NCBI GenBank assembly: GCA_900708905.1
Contig: CAADRB010000020.1
Coordinates: 537,222-601,221 of the forward strand
Length of the DNA stretch: 64,000 nt
Direction: 5' to 3'
Source: Hymenolepis diminuta
Lineage: Eukaryota; Platyhelminthes; Cestoda; Cyclophyllidea; Hymenolepididae
Below, piece by piece: positions 1 through 11,363 of the stretch. Position 1 is the first letter of the stretch. Each line of letters opens with the position of its first letter. The notes under the pieces are model-generated. The model was not told where the DNA came from and made no database searches. It was given only the letters and a program-made list of their open reading frames with translations. The translations under genes and the position numbers were made by a program.

Positions 1-116
1 CTCCTACTCCAGCTCCTCCCAATACCACCTGTGCTACTTTCCCAGTCTCGTCGCAGCCTCCGACCGAGGGCTGATGAAGGAGGGCAAAACAGACTCCCCA
101 CCCACCACATATAAGC

Positions 117-188
117 GGGCCTGGCCGGGATTTGAACCCGGGACCACTCGCACCCTAAGCGAGTATCATACCCCTAGACCACCAGGCC
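117..188 (-). tRNA. tRNA-Pro (anticodon AGG)
   Basis: The minus strand folds as a complete 72-nt tRNA. The 7-bp acceptor stem is GGCCTGG paired with CCAGGCC, with discriminator C at 117. The anticodon stem CTCGC/GCGAG carries the loop TTAGGGT, giving anticodon AGG (proline). The T arm reads CCGGG-TTCAAAT-CCCGG and the D arm contains the A box. No intron is present. A TTTT run on the minus strand (86-89) about 28 nt downstream may serve as the Pol III terminator. It looks intact and functional. Confidence 0.95.
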
Positions 189-347
189 GCCACTCCTTCC
201 AACCACCTCCTCCACATTCACCCTCCCAGCCTCCCACCCATAGCAAACCACCACACATTCTCCTCTTTTCTCATCTCATCTGTTTACGTAGATATGATTC
301 TTATTTATTGTCATTTTATTGAGTCGAAATTTGATTATTTAAGCTTC

Positions 348-353
348 TTTATT
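348..353 (-). promoter_or_regulatory. Polyadenylation signal AATAAA of MVD
   Basis: AATAAA on the minus strand lies 46 nt beyond the MVD stop codon (399-401). This fits a short 3' UTR ending before the tRNA gene at 188. Confidence 0.6.
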
Positions 354-398
354 AGTTCTTTGCAATAGCTGGTGTTTTATATATTTTTTGATATATTG

Positions 399-3300
399 TC
401 AAATTTTTCTAACAACTTGTGGTCCTTGACCCATCTAAAATATAAAAATTCATTTAACATTTATATTTAAGAAAAATTTGCAATTTAATGTGTATATTTC
501 TACGTACCTTAGTGCTTATTATGTACTCTATGGCTCCGGGCCGTTTTGGTAATCCTTTAAGTAGGTCCTATAATTTAGCAGGAAACGTAGGTAAAGGATA
601 TCTTTTAGTACTATCTATTTTCTTTGATGGTAATTTTTCATACCCTAAATAATGCAAGAATTTCAATAAATTTTAGTCGGTATGGGTTTTTATTCACTTT
701 CATTTTCTTAATCCATGCGATTCAAGTTTGCCTGTTTGGTAAACCAAATATACTCTTATTTTACAAAGTTTAAAAGAGATTTTGCGGTGGTGCTACTCCC
801 ATCTTTGGAGCCACAGAATCGTAAGTTGGCAAAAGTTAGCGATTTTTTTTTATTTTCTATTTGACAGTCTTTTTACTATCTTAAAATCTATATCCGTGAT
901 GAATACAAAAAAACTACGACAATGATGTTGAAATCAACGTGCGTGTATGCGGATCTGGTAATGAGATCGATGCTAATTGATGCCAACTGGTTAAATCTTG
1001 TCATAAGCGAGATATAAACAACACTATGGGAGTTTCCTATTAAAGAGGCTCCAGGAGCATTCTTGCACCTATGTTATGACCATTCAAAATACTAAAAGTA
1101 CAAGCGATTTACTTGATGACCAATTACAAGTTGAAACGCATGACTGAATAGGCCAATAATAATGGATCATTTTTAGTAATCAAGTCGTTATTTTTTTACA
1201 ATCCATAGACAAAACACGCTTCTCAGTACCAATCAAATTGTGTACCATTCAAGTTCTTCAAAAGAAAACTTATCAAACATGGTAAAATGTGCTAAAAAAA
1301 ATTAAACATGCGTATCATCAGAAATTATCTGTGTCAATTAGCGAATCAATTATAGAGTGCACAGTAGGGATGGGCTGTTTCTTACCCTGTTATCTGTTAG
1401 ATTTACACTGTCGTAACAGGAAATCCCGCGAACTTCGAAATACCTATTTTCTGGCGTCTCGATTCGCTCTCTTTTGATCTCCAATCCATTAGCATCTTCA
1501 AGACCATGTGAGGGACTTCCAAAGCATTCCGAGAGAAGAGTCAGTACAACTGCTGCATCATTGGCTTGAGTTAATATGAAGGCATTCGGTCCAGCGTCAA
1601 ATGTATAAGCTAACTGAAAAAAAGATTGAAAATATCTCTACTTAATTTATATTCCAATTGATAGCTTTTATAAATACCGAAAAGTGCAATGGAGGCCTTA
1701 ACAGATTTTATAAATTCATTTGAAAGAAAATTCGTTCCTCAAGAATGAGTTTCAGATCTCAGTTCTTTCACATTTGTACTGAGAAATGGAGTATATCCAC
1801 TGCTATATGACTCGTTAATCAGTAAGTTCAACAATACCCTCCATTGAATTTTTTTGTAAGCAACTATAATTTTTTATTAAGTTTACAGAGTCCAACGTTT
1901 GAGCTACAGATCCTCTTGCATCCATCGACTCTAGCCACAGTATATGTTGTGGCATATGATCAGAGCTTTCTACTGTTAACTTGGATATCCATAGTATTAA
2001 CATATTACTCACAAAATCGGAGATGGCTAAAAAACCTATTCCCCAAAGCCGCTAAATTTCCAATCTCAATGAACCTAAAGTAAGAAGGAAACTGATGATG
2101 TCTATCAGATACAATAAGTAAAAGGAACGTATTTTCGTAAAACTTTTGACGATCAGTCCAGTGTCAGTTGAGGGAGGAGGTTATTCTAGGACATAATCTG
2201 TGATTTTAACATTCAAAAGCAGTAAAGGTAAGCTTAATTTCTTACTATATCGGCCTAATCAAATCTTGCCTGCTTGTCTACTCATATGCTCTCATCCGGA
2301 GATCCCACACCCCCCTATCCTTAATAGCCTTAGTTAAGACTCATCTTCAGACTAACCCATAATGTAGTTCGAACATTATTTAGACAAGCGTTCATAGACA
2401 AGATTGATTAGGTTCTCAAAACTGTTACAAACATAAACGACTCTTCTGACAAAGAATCAAATTTTAGACGACAAGAATTACTTCAGCATGCACTCAAAAT
2501 GCTGTCAAATGCCAAAAACTACAATCAAACTTACACATTTTAACCGAGAAATACAAAATGAAGTGAAACTTGAAAAATCGTAGCGGTATGATACGAATCT
2601 CAATAAACAGAATCCAGAGATTGAAAATATTGAAGTACACTCCAGTGGTATTCCTGAAAATTAATTAACTCGCAAACTGATAAATATCATTGGCTATTTA
2701 TTAAGCACTATGAGTTACAGTTTACAGAGCTTGCTATGTGAAATTTCAGCGAAATACGTAAGGTATCTGAGGACACCTATATTTTTGTAATTTAAACTAA
2801 CCCGATAATAATCAATGCATTCTTTATATCAGAAGATTTCATGTCAGATACTACTAATAATTAATGAAATGATAAAGCACACTGTAATAGTGTCTGTAAA
2901 AGCGAAATGCGGAAATTTAGAAATTGCATGATTCCTAAAAGTCGCCGGACCTTTCGCTTGAAAAGATAGAAAGGAACTGCTGACTGAAAACAATGGAGAT
3001 GAGTTGGCCACCATGAAGAAGGGCATTGTCAACGCTCTGACTCTATCATTCAATTAGAACACCTGAGTTTGTCAGGGGAGCGCATGCATGATCGACGAAA
3101 ATGCTGGGAAGTCAATGCGCGACATCTTGCCAAAGTTTTTCAAGTGTCTGAAGGAACAATAAGGAATTTCGTTCATCAAGACCTTGGATACAAGTCATAC
3201 ATTCTTATGCAAGGTCGGTTTATGTGAACAAAAACAACTCAAGAGAATTGTTTAATGCGTGCAAAACGACTCATAAACTAATTGAAGCACCCAGAAGAGC

Positions 3301-6300
3301 AAGAATGCCCTTGGTTTTTTGCGACGAAAAAAAAACTTACACCAAGATAAAAAAAGTTGATCCAAGATATGATAGATGGCTATATGCGGGCGGACCCCAC
3401 TGAATTTACAAATGTTATATGCACGAACTCTCAAGGAATAGTGATGGTTTTCGGTGTAGTGACACATCATGCCTCTTCCATTTTTCCACAGGGCATTAGA
3501 GTCAATGCAGATACAGATAGATGCCTATGCGGACTCTTCAAATCATTATTGTTAAGCCACCTCGGATAGACAGCTCCATCCCATAAAGCTTTTAAAATTC
3601 AGGATTGAATGGCCGAGAATTTTCACCGTCATGTCACGCCAATCTTATAACTGCTTTCTAATTCACCGGACCTTAATCCTTTGTATTATTACTTGTGGGA
3701 TAGGTATGGTTGAAAAGGAAGTTAATAAGCATCCTCACAACACCAATTCCTTTTTCATGGAAGTAATAGCCCGAGCAATAAGGGTCATCAATAGAGAACA
3801 AATGGTCAAGCTTGTGATCGCTTTCGAAATTGAATTGAGTGGGTGATAGAAGTCGAAGGGAGATATATAAAATAAAACCTAGGTTAATATTATGTTTACT
3901 TGTTTTATCGCAAGAAATTGTAAGTTGTAACCATTAACAGTTTCATCTTCTATTTTTCTAAGCGTATGTGTCCTCAGATGTCTTACGTACCCTGTATATA
4001 AGAGTAACCTACCATATTCCTACCCGCATTATTATTTAAAGTGTGCACAAATTCCATAATGGCGAATGATGTGGCATCGAGATAGATCACTGGAGGCCAG
4101 GAATCCAGACAAACAGCATGAAGTTCATTGCTCTCCCGCATAGTCAACTCAGCTAACAATTCGAAATCACGACACTGAAAGGCATGGATAAATTGTGGGA
4201 CACGCTCCTTAACCACCTTAGCTCGAGCTTCTTGAAAGAGAGGACTTGTGACCGTCGTTCGACGCATTGCGACACTTGAAGGCACAGACTTCTTCTGTGA
4301 CGATGACTAAAAAGATAAAATTAAATTAAAATAGATACTCAGCACTTTGCTCTTGTATGATAATCTCCGATTTTATCTTAATTCAAGCTGAATCCGTGTT
4401 ACGATTGATAGACTACATCCCTTGCAAGCTAGTACTTTATTCACATGTCGTCTTAAGTTCATTTTATAAGTTTAGACTTGACTTACCCTTCTCTTCCATT
4501 AATTAAGTTTCAACAAGTTGATTCTCTTAAATATTACCTCTCCTAGTCAACTTGTTCACAATATCATAATTCAGCTTTAAGACCTTGAAAACACACACGT
4601 TGACTCATGTTTTTTATGAATATCCGGTATGTGGCAATTTATCTTAAAACCAAACAATCACTATTACTTATCATTACTTAAGTCTGCATAACAACCCGAC
4701 TTTATCTCACTCGTAAGTGACTTACAATCCTGATTCCTCTTTTCTGATGATGTGGTCCTGTGATCCATATTTCAATTCTACACCTACCATTTCAGAAAAT
4801 TGGTGGCCGCCTTGTAGCGCTTTTTTCTAGTAAGAGGATTACTTTCAGTATAATATTATTGCATCCGTCTGCATGACAATCTCAAGTAAATAACGTTCTC
4901 TATGCATTTAGAATGGATTATTGGATTATAGTGGTAAAAGTGTAAGCCCAAAGATGTGCTACAACTTTATTTAATAGATGTAGCACAACGATAAGACTTA
5001 TAATTATTAAGTAAAACTCACCACGCATATCAGAATACGAAGATCAGGCCAATGAGTATGTAGAAAGAGTTGCCGCACACAGGGTGAGTAGCGTTCTGAC
5101 TCTGAAGCGGGAGCTTTCCAGTAAACAATACCACCGAATATACTGCGACATGCTGAACCGGAACCGCGTCTAGAGATTTGAAAGGAAAAAACCGTACCTA
5201 AGCCAAACTATCAAGAATATAACAGAAATTACTGGCCTATAAGCGCAATATACTCCAAAAACTGCGAATGTTTACGTATTGCGTAAAAGAATGAATTAGT
5301 GGTCGCGAATCGAATGTCATATCGAAAGTTTACCAAACCGAAACAATTAGTCAAGTAATTCTCGAGAAGGCAACTGATAAAAATAAAATTATGTCGACAA
5401 ATAGTTTATTTTTGAGAAGTCATTAATAAATACCGATTAATAAGACCCACTTCACTCCCAAACCTTAGTCTGAAAGCAAAAGACTACTTCAAAATTAAAA
5501 ATGAGAAATTCCTGACATAGATCGACCTATTAATATACTATTGATGTGAAGAAAGTATAAATTCATCGAATTCTACGAAAAGAACTTCAACTTTGTGAAC
5601 TGGAAATCACTAACCCATAAATCATTAAACAAAATAATTGAAATGGAATCATTAAATCTAGTAACTGCAATGTATATAAAACTACATTCTTCGCCCAAAC
5701 TCCTCATTTTCTATCTTTTTTCGTCAATTTTTCCACAATTTGGAGTCGAAATGGGCCCTTCAAAACTAGCGATGGTGTGAGGGCTACCTTAGTTTAAGGC
5801 AAAATCCTTTACTTCCAATCTAATTTTTCCTCCTATGAATGAAGAGCAGTTATTATGAATCAGCTAGAATAATCAATAAATACCAGTTTTGCAAAATAAA
5901 CCTGACGTTAATATACCTTGCAAGTGAAGCGACATCACAATCAAGCTGATAGAGATTTGAAAGGCCGAATGCTGAAATAAGACCAAACTGTGTAACTATC
6001 GTAAAAATTTAAAGGAGCTGCTATGCTTTGAAAATAGTCACCCATAGAAGCGAATCCAGAAGCGGATGAGGCAAGACCGGCTGCAGTCGGAAAGTTATTG
6101 GAACTTTCAATACAAAGATGCTTAGACCTGTTAAACGTTCCTTTTTGCATCGCACGTAACTGACAATTCTAAATCGCAAATACAAATCTCATCAGCACCT
6201 TACAATAATAACATCTTTCATTCGGGCAGTTAAGGGATGCGATCTAGGAAGAAATATATGAACTTAAAGAAAACTCACTTTCCGTTAAGGCGAAATATGT

Positions 6301-6531
6301 GCCTATCATCATCGATTAAGGATATGATTGTTCGGCTATGTAACTAATCAAAAATATAGCTGATTATATTTGCGATTACATGTTCGCTACTAAGAGTCAA
6401 ACTAATGGAGTCCGTCACCGGTTCAATATTCATTATATCCGACTTTCCCCCTATATTTGACATTAAATTAATCTACATAACGTACAATATTTGAGGAGAG
6501 CGATGTTTATCGGTGCAATAACCTCAACCAT
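399..6531 (-). CDS. MVD: Mevalonate diphosphate decarboxylase (MVD), 11 exons, 386 aa
   Basis: MVD decarboxylates mevalonate 5-diphosphate to isopentenyl diphosphate in the mevalonate pathway, using ATP. Exons on the minus strand: 6531-6486, 6450-6380, 6343-6279, 6243-6204, 6159-6042, 5971-5917, 5169-5022, 4306-4013, 1613-1386, 567-508, 434-399. They sum to 1,161 nt and stay in one frame from ATG to TGA, close to the usual ~390 aa. Motifs: KYWGK near residues 14-18; the GHMP-kinase ATP loop NNFPTAAGLASSASG at 95-109; RRGSGSACRS at 132-141; and DAGPNA with the predicted catalytic Asp at about 285. All introns are GT-AG; the first three are 35-36 nt, and intron 8 (2.4 kb) holds a mariner-type element. 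The segment after YWGK is divergent: NIEPVTDSIS stands where LPxNxSxS is usual. The exons at 508-567 and 399-434 are short and least certain, but they match the family C-terminus (EYIIST, then GQGPQV) and close the frame. Confidence 0.9.
2757..3987 (+). mobile_element. Decayed mariner-type (IS630-Tc1-mariner) transposon in MVD intron 8
   Basis: The element is bounded by imperfect terminal inverted repeats. The left end (from 2757) begins CGTAAGGTATCTGAGGACAC, and the right end, read on the minus strand from 3987, begins CGTAAGACATCTGAGGACAC. Each end abuts a TA dinucleotide, the target site of this superfamily. Length is about 1.23 kb. Inside, on the plus strand, transposase pieces appear in shifting frames: VRTPEFVR and GKSMRD near 3060-3120, HQDLGYKSYI near 3176, LKHPEEQE near 3280, FPQGIRVNAD near 3485, APSHKAF near 3570, ENFHRHVTP near 3615 and SPDLNPLYYYLW near 3665. 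Stops and frameshifts interrupt it several times, and the last catalytic Asp position reads Tyr (NPLYYY). It is therefore a dead copy, inserted antisense to MVD. Confidence 0.9.
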
Positions 6532-6799
6532 TTAGAAAAACGTGACGACACAGAGCTACAGACAGATAAAGAACAATCGACCTTGGAGTAAAAATACATA
6601 ACATCTGTTTGCATAAACGTAATATTAATCTATATTTGGTTTTTTATTTTTATTAAATAAAGATCATGCATTTATATGTATTTTTTCTCTTTATTCTAGT
6701 TTGTTTATATGCTTAATATTGGTCATTAAATCTTTAAATTAGTACTATCAGAGGAACCATTTTTGAAATCCTTGGGGAGGTTGTCGCGTGAATATTGCA
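6532..6799. promoter_or_regulatory. Divergent MVD / RPF1 upstream region
   Basis: Only 268 bp separate the MVD start codon (minus) from the RPF1 start codon (plus), so this interval probably holds promoters for both genes. A pyrimidine-rich tract ending in AG at 6698-6699 lies about 100 nt before the RPF1 ATG, and a CTGTAG acceptor-like site on the minus strand (AG at 6557-6556) lies about 24 nt before the MVD ATG. Either could be a 5' UTR or spliced-leader acceptor. No clear TATA box was identified. Confidence 0.45.
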
Positions 6800-7855
6800 A
6801 TGAGGGGTGACGGTGTAACGAAACATCAATTACGGTTTAGAAAGCAGAGAGATAGGAAGGAGAAAGCTAAAGAGAAAAGGGAACGCCAAAGAAAGCAGAA
6901 GAAAAGTGGAACTATTGCTGGATTTCCTCAAACGCTAGAATCTCTCCGTAATCCTGATGAAACTATTCTTCCTAAGCATGATCCAGACCTCCAATACGAA
7001 GAAGAAAATGCAAGGCTATTTATTTATTTGATTTGCTCTATTTAGGATGAATTTTCTCGCATTTACAACAATGAAGTCGAGCCTAAAATCTTACTAACTC
7101 ATTCAGATCGAGTTTCCCCTCGTACGATTGGATTTTGCAAGGAATTATCACGTGTAAACTAGTTTCACCTTATAACTTATTGTGATGTGTTATTTTTAAG
7201 CTCAATGATTCATATTTTTATACTTCAGGTGATTCCTAATCTGACACTAGCTCCCAGGTGGCATCAGTCTCTTAAAAAGCTCATTCCCAAAGCGATTGAG
7301 CATGGGTATACAGCTCTTTTGGTTGTCAACGAGGATATGAAAAGGTTAAACACACTGGTTGTTAGCCACCTTCCCCATGGTCCTACAGCCACTTTTCGTT
7401 TATCCAACGTTACTCCCAGACGCAAACTTCGTGGTCTTAAAAATCGTGGTATTGAAGATGGTGTCATACCTCATCTAATTCTCAATCGATTCATGACAAC
7501 TCTTGGTCGTCGCGTGGAACGAATCATCGGTGCTCTCTTTCCTTTGGAATCTAGAGGTGTACCTCAGCCCCACTGTCGTACTGTTGTGTTCCACAATCAG
7601 CGAGACTTCATCTTTTTTCGTCACTATCGATATATTCATAAAAAGAATGATGGAAAAACTGTCAATGAGGATGATCCTGAAGCTGAGAGTTCCATGGAGC
7701 CCTTAGATCGTGTCGCTGTAAATGAAGTTGGACCTAGATTCACCCTCAAGCTTAAATCTATCCAGAGGGGTACATTTGATAGTCAGTTTGGTGAGTATGA
7801 GTGGGTGAAAAAAGGATCGGTAATCGGAAACTCACGAAGAACTTTTGTACTATAA
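6800..7855 (+). CDS. RPF1: Ribosome production factor 1 (RPF1), Brix domain, 314 aa
   Basis: RPF1 is a nucleolar Brix-family protein needed for pre-rRNA processing and assembly of the 60S subunit. Exons: 6800-7009, 7046-7153 and 7229-7855 (stop TAA), giving 314 codons, slightly shorter than animal RPF1. The N-terminus (residues about 10-40) is strongly basic. The Brix domain runs from about 71 to 300, with ILLTHSDR near 85, HNQRDFIFFRHYRYI in the middle and the hallmark GPRFTLKLKSIQRGTFDS from about 274, followed by FGEYEW. I chose the ATG at 6800 because the frame upstream has no other ATG. The first intron (7010-7045) is 36 nt with a GC donor (GCAAGG) and an AG acceptor; no GT donor exists nearby, and removing exactly these 36 nt restores the frame. 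The second intron is 75 nt and GT-AG. The gene is convergent with the PRDM13-like gene. Confidence 0.94.
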
Positions 7856-7926
7856 TGTACATAGTGCATATTTCTTTTACTTAAGAATGAACCTTAAAAC
7901 AAGTTTGGGTTGTTTTGAATGGAATA

Positions 7927-7932
7927 TTTATT
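7927..7932 (-). promoter_or_regulatory. Polyadenylation signal AATAAA of the PRDM13-like gene
   Basis: AATAAA on the minus strand lies 36 nt past the zinc-finger gene stop codon and 72 nt past the RPF1 stop codon on the other strand. The two convergent 3' UTRs share the 112 bp between their stop codons and probably overlap. Confidence 0.6.
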
Positions 7933-7967
7933 TGGTACTATAGGGTATTGTTAAAATTGGGGCAGCT

Positions 7968-10900
7968 TTATTCCAATCCGTGATTTCGTCGCATGTGTCT
8001 ATCGAAGTCTCTTCTTCGTATACAGATTTTGTCGCAGATCTTGCAAACGTAAGGGTTTTTGAGACCTGTTTTGGTCTCCATAGTCCCTCCTATTCCATGT
8101 GTTCGAAGATGCTTATTTAGATTAGAAGGGTCTGCAAATTTTCGATCGCATATTTTACATTTGAGGGGCTTTAGACCTGTATGCATTCGTTCGTGAATCT
8201 TTAAACTGTATCGACGAGCATAGTATCGTCCACAGAATGGACAGGTATTCTTTCTTCTCCCTTCTGCACAGGATTCTGAACGTAACAGCAGATGTGATTT
8301 GAGGCAGTTTGGTTGGCTAAAGTCCATTCCACATTCTAGGCAGGAATACCGTGTTGGACCTAAAATAATAATGTTTATATAGTGTTACTAGTTGTATTTA
8401 AGTAGCATATTTAGCCGAATATTACTTTTTATGTTTTGGGGTATTAGGAACGGTACGCCAATTGAGAGCCCGAAAAGTATGTCTGGCCACGCGAGTAATT
8501 CACTGCCGAAATAAATGTCTCTAAGAGCAACAAAGCGCAGTCTTTGGACGTTTATGTCCTGATGTCCGTGACGCCCACACATTATCGCCACGTTTGTATT
8601 GCTTTCTGCTGGTTGCAAGCAATCAATTTCGGGTAAGATGACGATATTTTGTTCCATCCAGTTTTGTGCTGGACGAATCTCGTTCATCCATTGCTCTGAA
8701 TCCTTTTGATTTGTTGCATATTCTTCCGGATTTAAAGCTTTTATTCCTCCATGAGAATCTAAAAACTTTGAGGTAAAACGGTATAAGATCTACTTAGTCT
8801 ATGATTTAAGGTATTTATATGAATATAAGTTAAGGTCAAAAAGTCATCATGACGCACTTAATCATGGAGTGAGGTCACTCTACGTTAATTACATGTCTGG
8901 CTCTCATCAACAATGTTGCCGGTGCCCTCTTATCCGTCGGAAAGATGACATGGCTATCGATTGGAGAGATCAACAAGCGTCATCTATCAAAATAAACATT
9001 CTGCATGATTAAATCAGCTTCTCCCCCAATTTCTGGGCAATTTTTATTAAGCTATGAGATACCGACTAAAATGAACAAAAGAAATTGAGACAGCAGGTGT
9101 GATAAAAAGCGTGTCAATTATCCATCAATCTTGGCCGAAACACCTGAACAAATTCACGTCATATTTTGAAGTCTAAAACTTAGTCTCAATGGAACCCCTA
9201 TAAGCATTGTGAGATGAAATGTTCATATTTAATGCGAAATCTCCTTGAAAGTGGGGAAAAACCACAAAAACTATGGAAGAGATCGTTATAGTAGGAATAA
9301 GATAAATTCCAAATACCCCATCTCTGAATACTTTGAAATTAGCGGTCACTGAGTATCAGAGTTTTCCAGTTGACTGTTATATTATCAATCAGTTTCACCA
9401 AATATTTTAAACAATAACAAATCAAAAGCTAGTGCTAATTAAAGTTTTCCAACCCTAGATGAATTAGTCAGCACAATTGGGGAGTAAATCTCAAATACTC
9501 TTATATCTAAATCTTTAAATCAATGGATTTATGTTAGTAAGCCGAATCAAAGATTAAAATCCACACAATTGTGTGATCTATTGGTCTGACACAATATTTA
9601 AATTTCAATTATAATTAATATTAATGGTAGGCGCTATTTCACAATTCGTACAACCTTTGCCTGACCTCTTTTTATTCAATATAAACATTATTACCATATA
9701 TGCTAGTTGTGCACTAGGAATGGTATGTGGTATGGCATGAAAAATATGCTGGATATCTTGGTGAATACAGTCATGTCAATTGGCATCTGTGATGGCCTTC
9801 TTTTTTCTAACTTTGATGTAGCGAAGACCATCACAGTTGAGAGGTTTAATCACCGTTCACCGAATTTCACGGTCATGCCATGGAAAACTATCCTACTATT
9901 GCTACGGTTATTAATTGACCAGGCATTCAGCACTTTCAATGAACCCAAATTTGTGTGAGTAAATTACGTTTTCCTGATATAGAAAATCGTGTTTTGAGGT
10001 ACCTGACTCTTGTTTATTATACCCTGAGAAGCAACAGCCATAGTTTAACTTCAACTGTCATCTAAAAATATTGTAGAGATGAATAGCATCAGTGGCATAT
10101 GCCATTGTAACAGTGGTGACATAACATTGCATTAACTCACTACAGTCCTGCCAGAGTCATGTCTTAAGTTCTACCAAATATAATTATCGATCTACTCAAT
10201 AAGACGTTAGAAAGTGAAGAGGATAGTTAAATGTTCCGTGAAAGATAACTGAATGTTTAATAAATGTTTGGCTCTCATCTCCGTTATGTTAAACAAAAAG
10301 CTTTTGAATAGCATGTGAGATCATTTTAATTTCTCAATCATTAGGAGAAAAAATGGGATGAAGTGACCCTTCTTGATAAAAAATATCGGACAAGCATTTG
10401 CTACGATCCAAGGGACGAGTCATGAAACCTGAACAGCGGAACGTGAACTAACCACTCAGTAAACTATTTTCAACCGAATTTCAAAAATCAAATGAAGAAG
10501 TTGCTGTCAGAATCTTTTTGTTCCTCTACCCTTAAAAATTAACCGGTTTCAGTTGCTCCCCACAATATTTCCCAAAATTTTTCCTATTACTGTAGTTAAT
10601 AGAAGCAGCTTATAATTACGATAACTCCCACTATAACCAGGACTACGCATACATCCAGCAGAGAACTGTCCTGAACTAAGTATGTCCGAAATATCGCAAA
10701 TACATTTCAATACAAGTCCATATGCAAATTTTTCGCTTTTCTCAATGTTAGCGAAGGGAATACCACCACTGAGCCAATAGACACTAAGTAGAGAGCAGTC
10801 CTTAACTAATCCCAATTGGAAAATGAAATCTAGCGAAATCTAATGTTAAAAGCTAGGGTAGCTGTATTTGCATAAAACATGGCAAATAAAAAGAGAAATT

Positions 10901-11363
10901 GTATTTATAATAAAAAAGTAATTGTAAGGGGTCATATAAGCATATACGATATGTTGAAATAGGTACTTAAGATAAAAATATCTTTAACAAGAAAGCCAGT
11001 CATAATAGTTTCAGAAGATCAAAGTATCGTTTAATAAGTAAATATTAAAATTTCAAAAATTATGTAAATATAAGCTATTTTGAATGAATAAATCAAAAGC
11101 AAACCATTCTGAATTCACTAAAATATCCTTCATGATGGTTGCATAAAAAACATAAAACTGAAAATTTAATAAGCTTTTCGCAGTTAATTTTATAAATTAC
11201 TTACCATCAAAAGTGGCGACTTTTCATTCTCGGATCCTGGTTCAATTAAGTTGCAGAAAAAACATTTGAAGCAAAATAGCCACGAAGAAACGATGCCTAT
11301 TTCACTTCCGGCAAGAACTAAAGGGACATTAGAGACTATACCTCTTCGATAAGATCGATTCAT
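7968..11363 (-). CDS. PRDM13-like PR-domain zinc-finger protein (N-terminal part incomplete)
   Basis: PRDM13 proteins are transcription regulators of neural development. Two C-terminal exons are clear. Exon 8758-8426 encodes the end of a PR (SET-related) domain: WMNEIRPAQNWMEQN, then LRFVALRDIYFGSELLAW. Exon 8359-7968 (stop at 7970-7968) encodes four fingers: a degenerate one (CLECGMDF), then CPFCGRYYARRYSLKIH, CKICDRKFADPSNLNKH and CKICDKICIRRRDFDRH. The order and the phrases KPLKC, DPSNLNKH and RRRD match PRDM13. They join through a 66-nt intron in phase 1. A likely first exon is 11363-11205: it begins with ATG, holds VPLVLAGSEIGIV and EPGSENEK, which resemble the PRDM13 N-terminus, and ends at a strong GTAAGT donor in phase 0. 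The next known exon needs phase 1, so at least one middle exon is missing from my model. A stretch at about 10800-10560 is open but unproven. Confidence 0.75.
8760..11204 (-). other. Unresolved intron region of the PRDM13-like gene
   Basis: About 2.4 kb between the candidate first exon and the PR-domain exon. It should contain at least one small exon that changes the phase from 0 to 1. The best open stretch is on the minus strand near 10800-10560 (contains LSVYWLSGGIPFANIEK), but it has no confident family match. The plus-strand open frame at 9707-9958 shows no recognisable protein. No other feature was seen. Confidence 0.5.

Noticed and set aside
1815..2083. Small frames on both strands in MVD intron 8
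   Set aside because: No similarity to any family, and no fit to MVD phases.
10549..10815. 88-codon minus-strand frame as a PRDM13-like exon
   Set aside because: It is in the right place and strand, but the acceptor and donor phases could not be fitted and the sequence lacks a clear PR-domain match; left as a possibility only.
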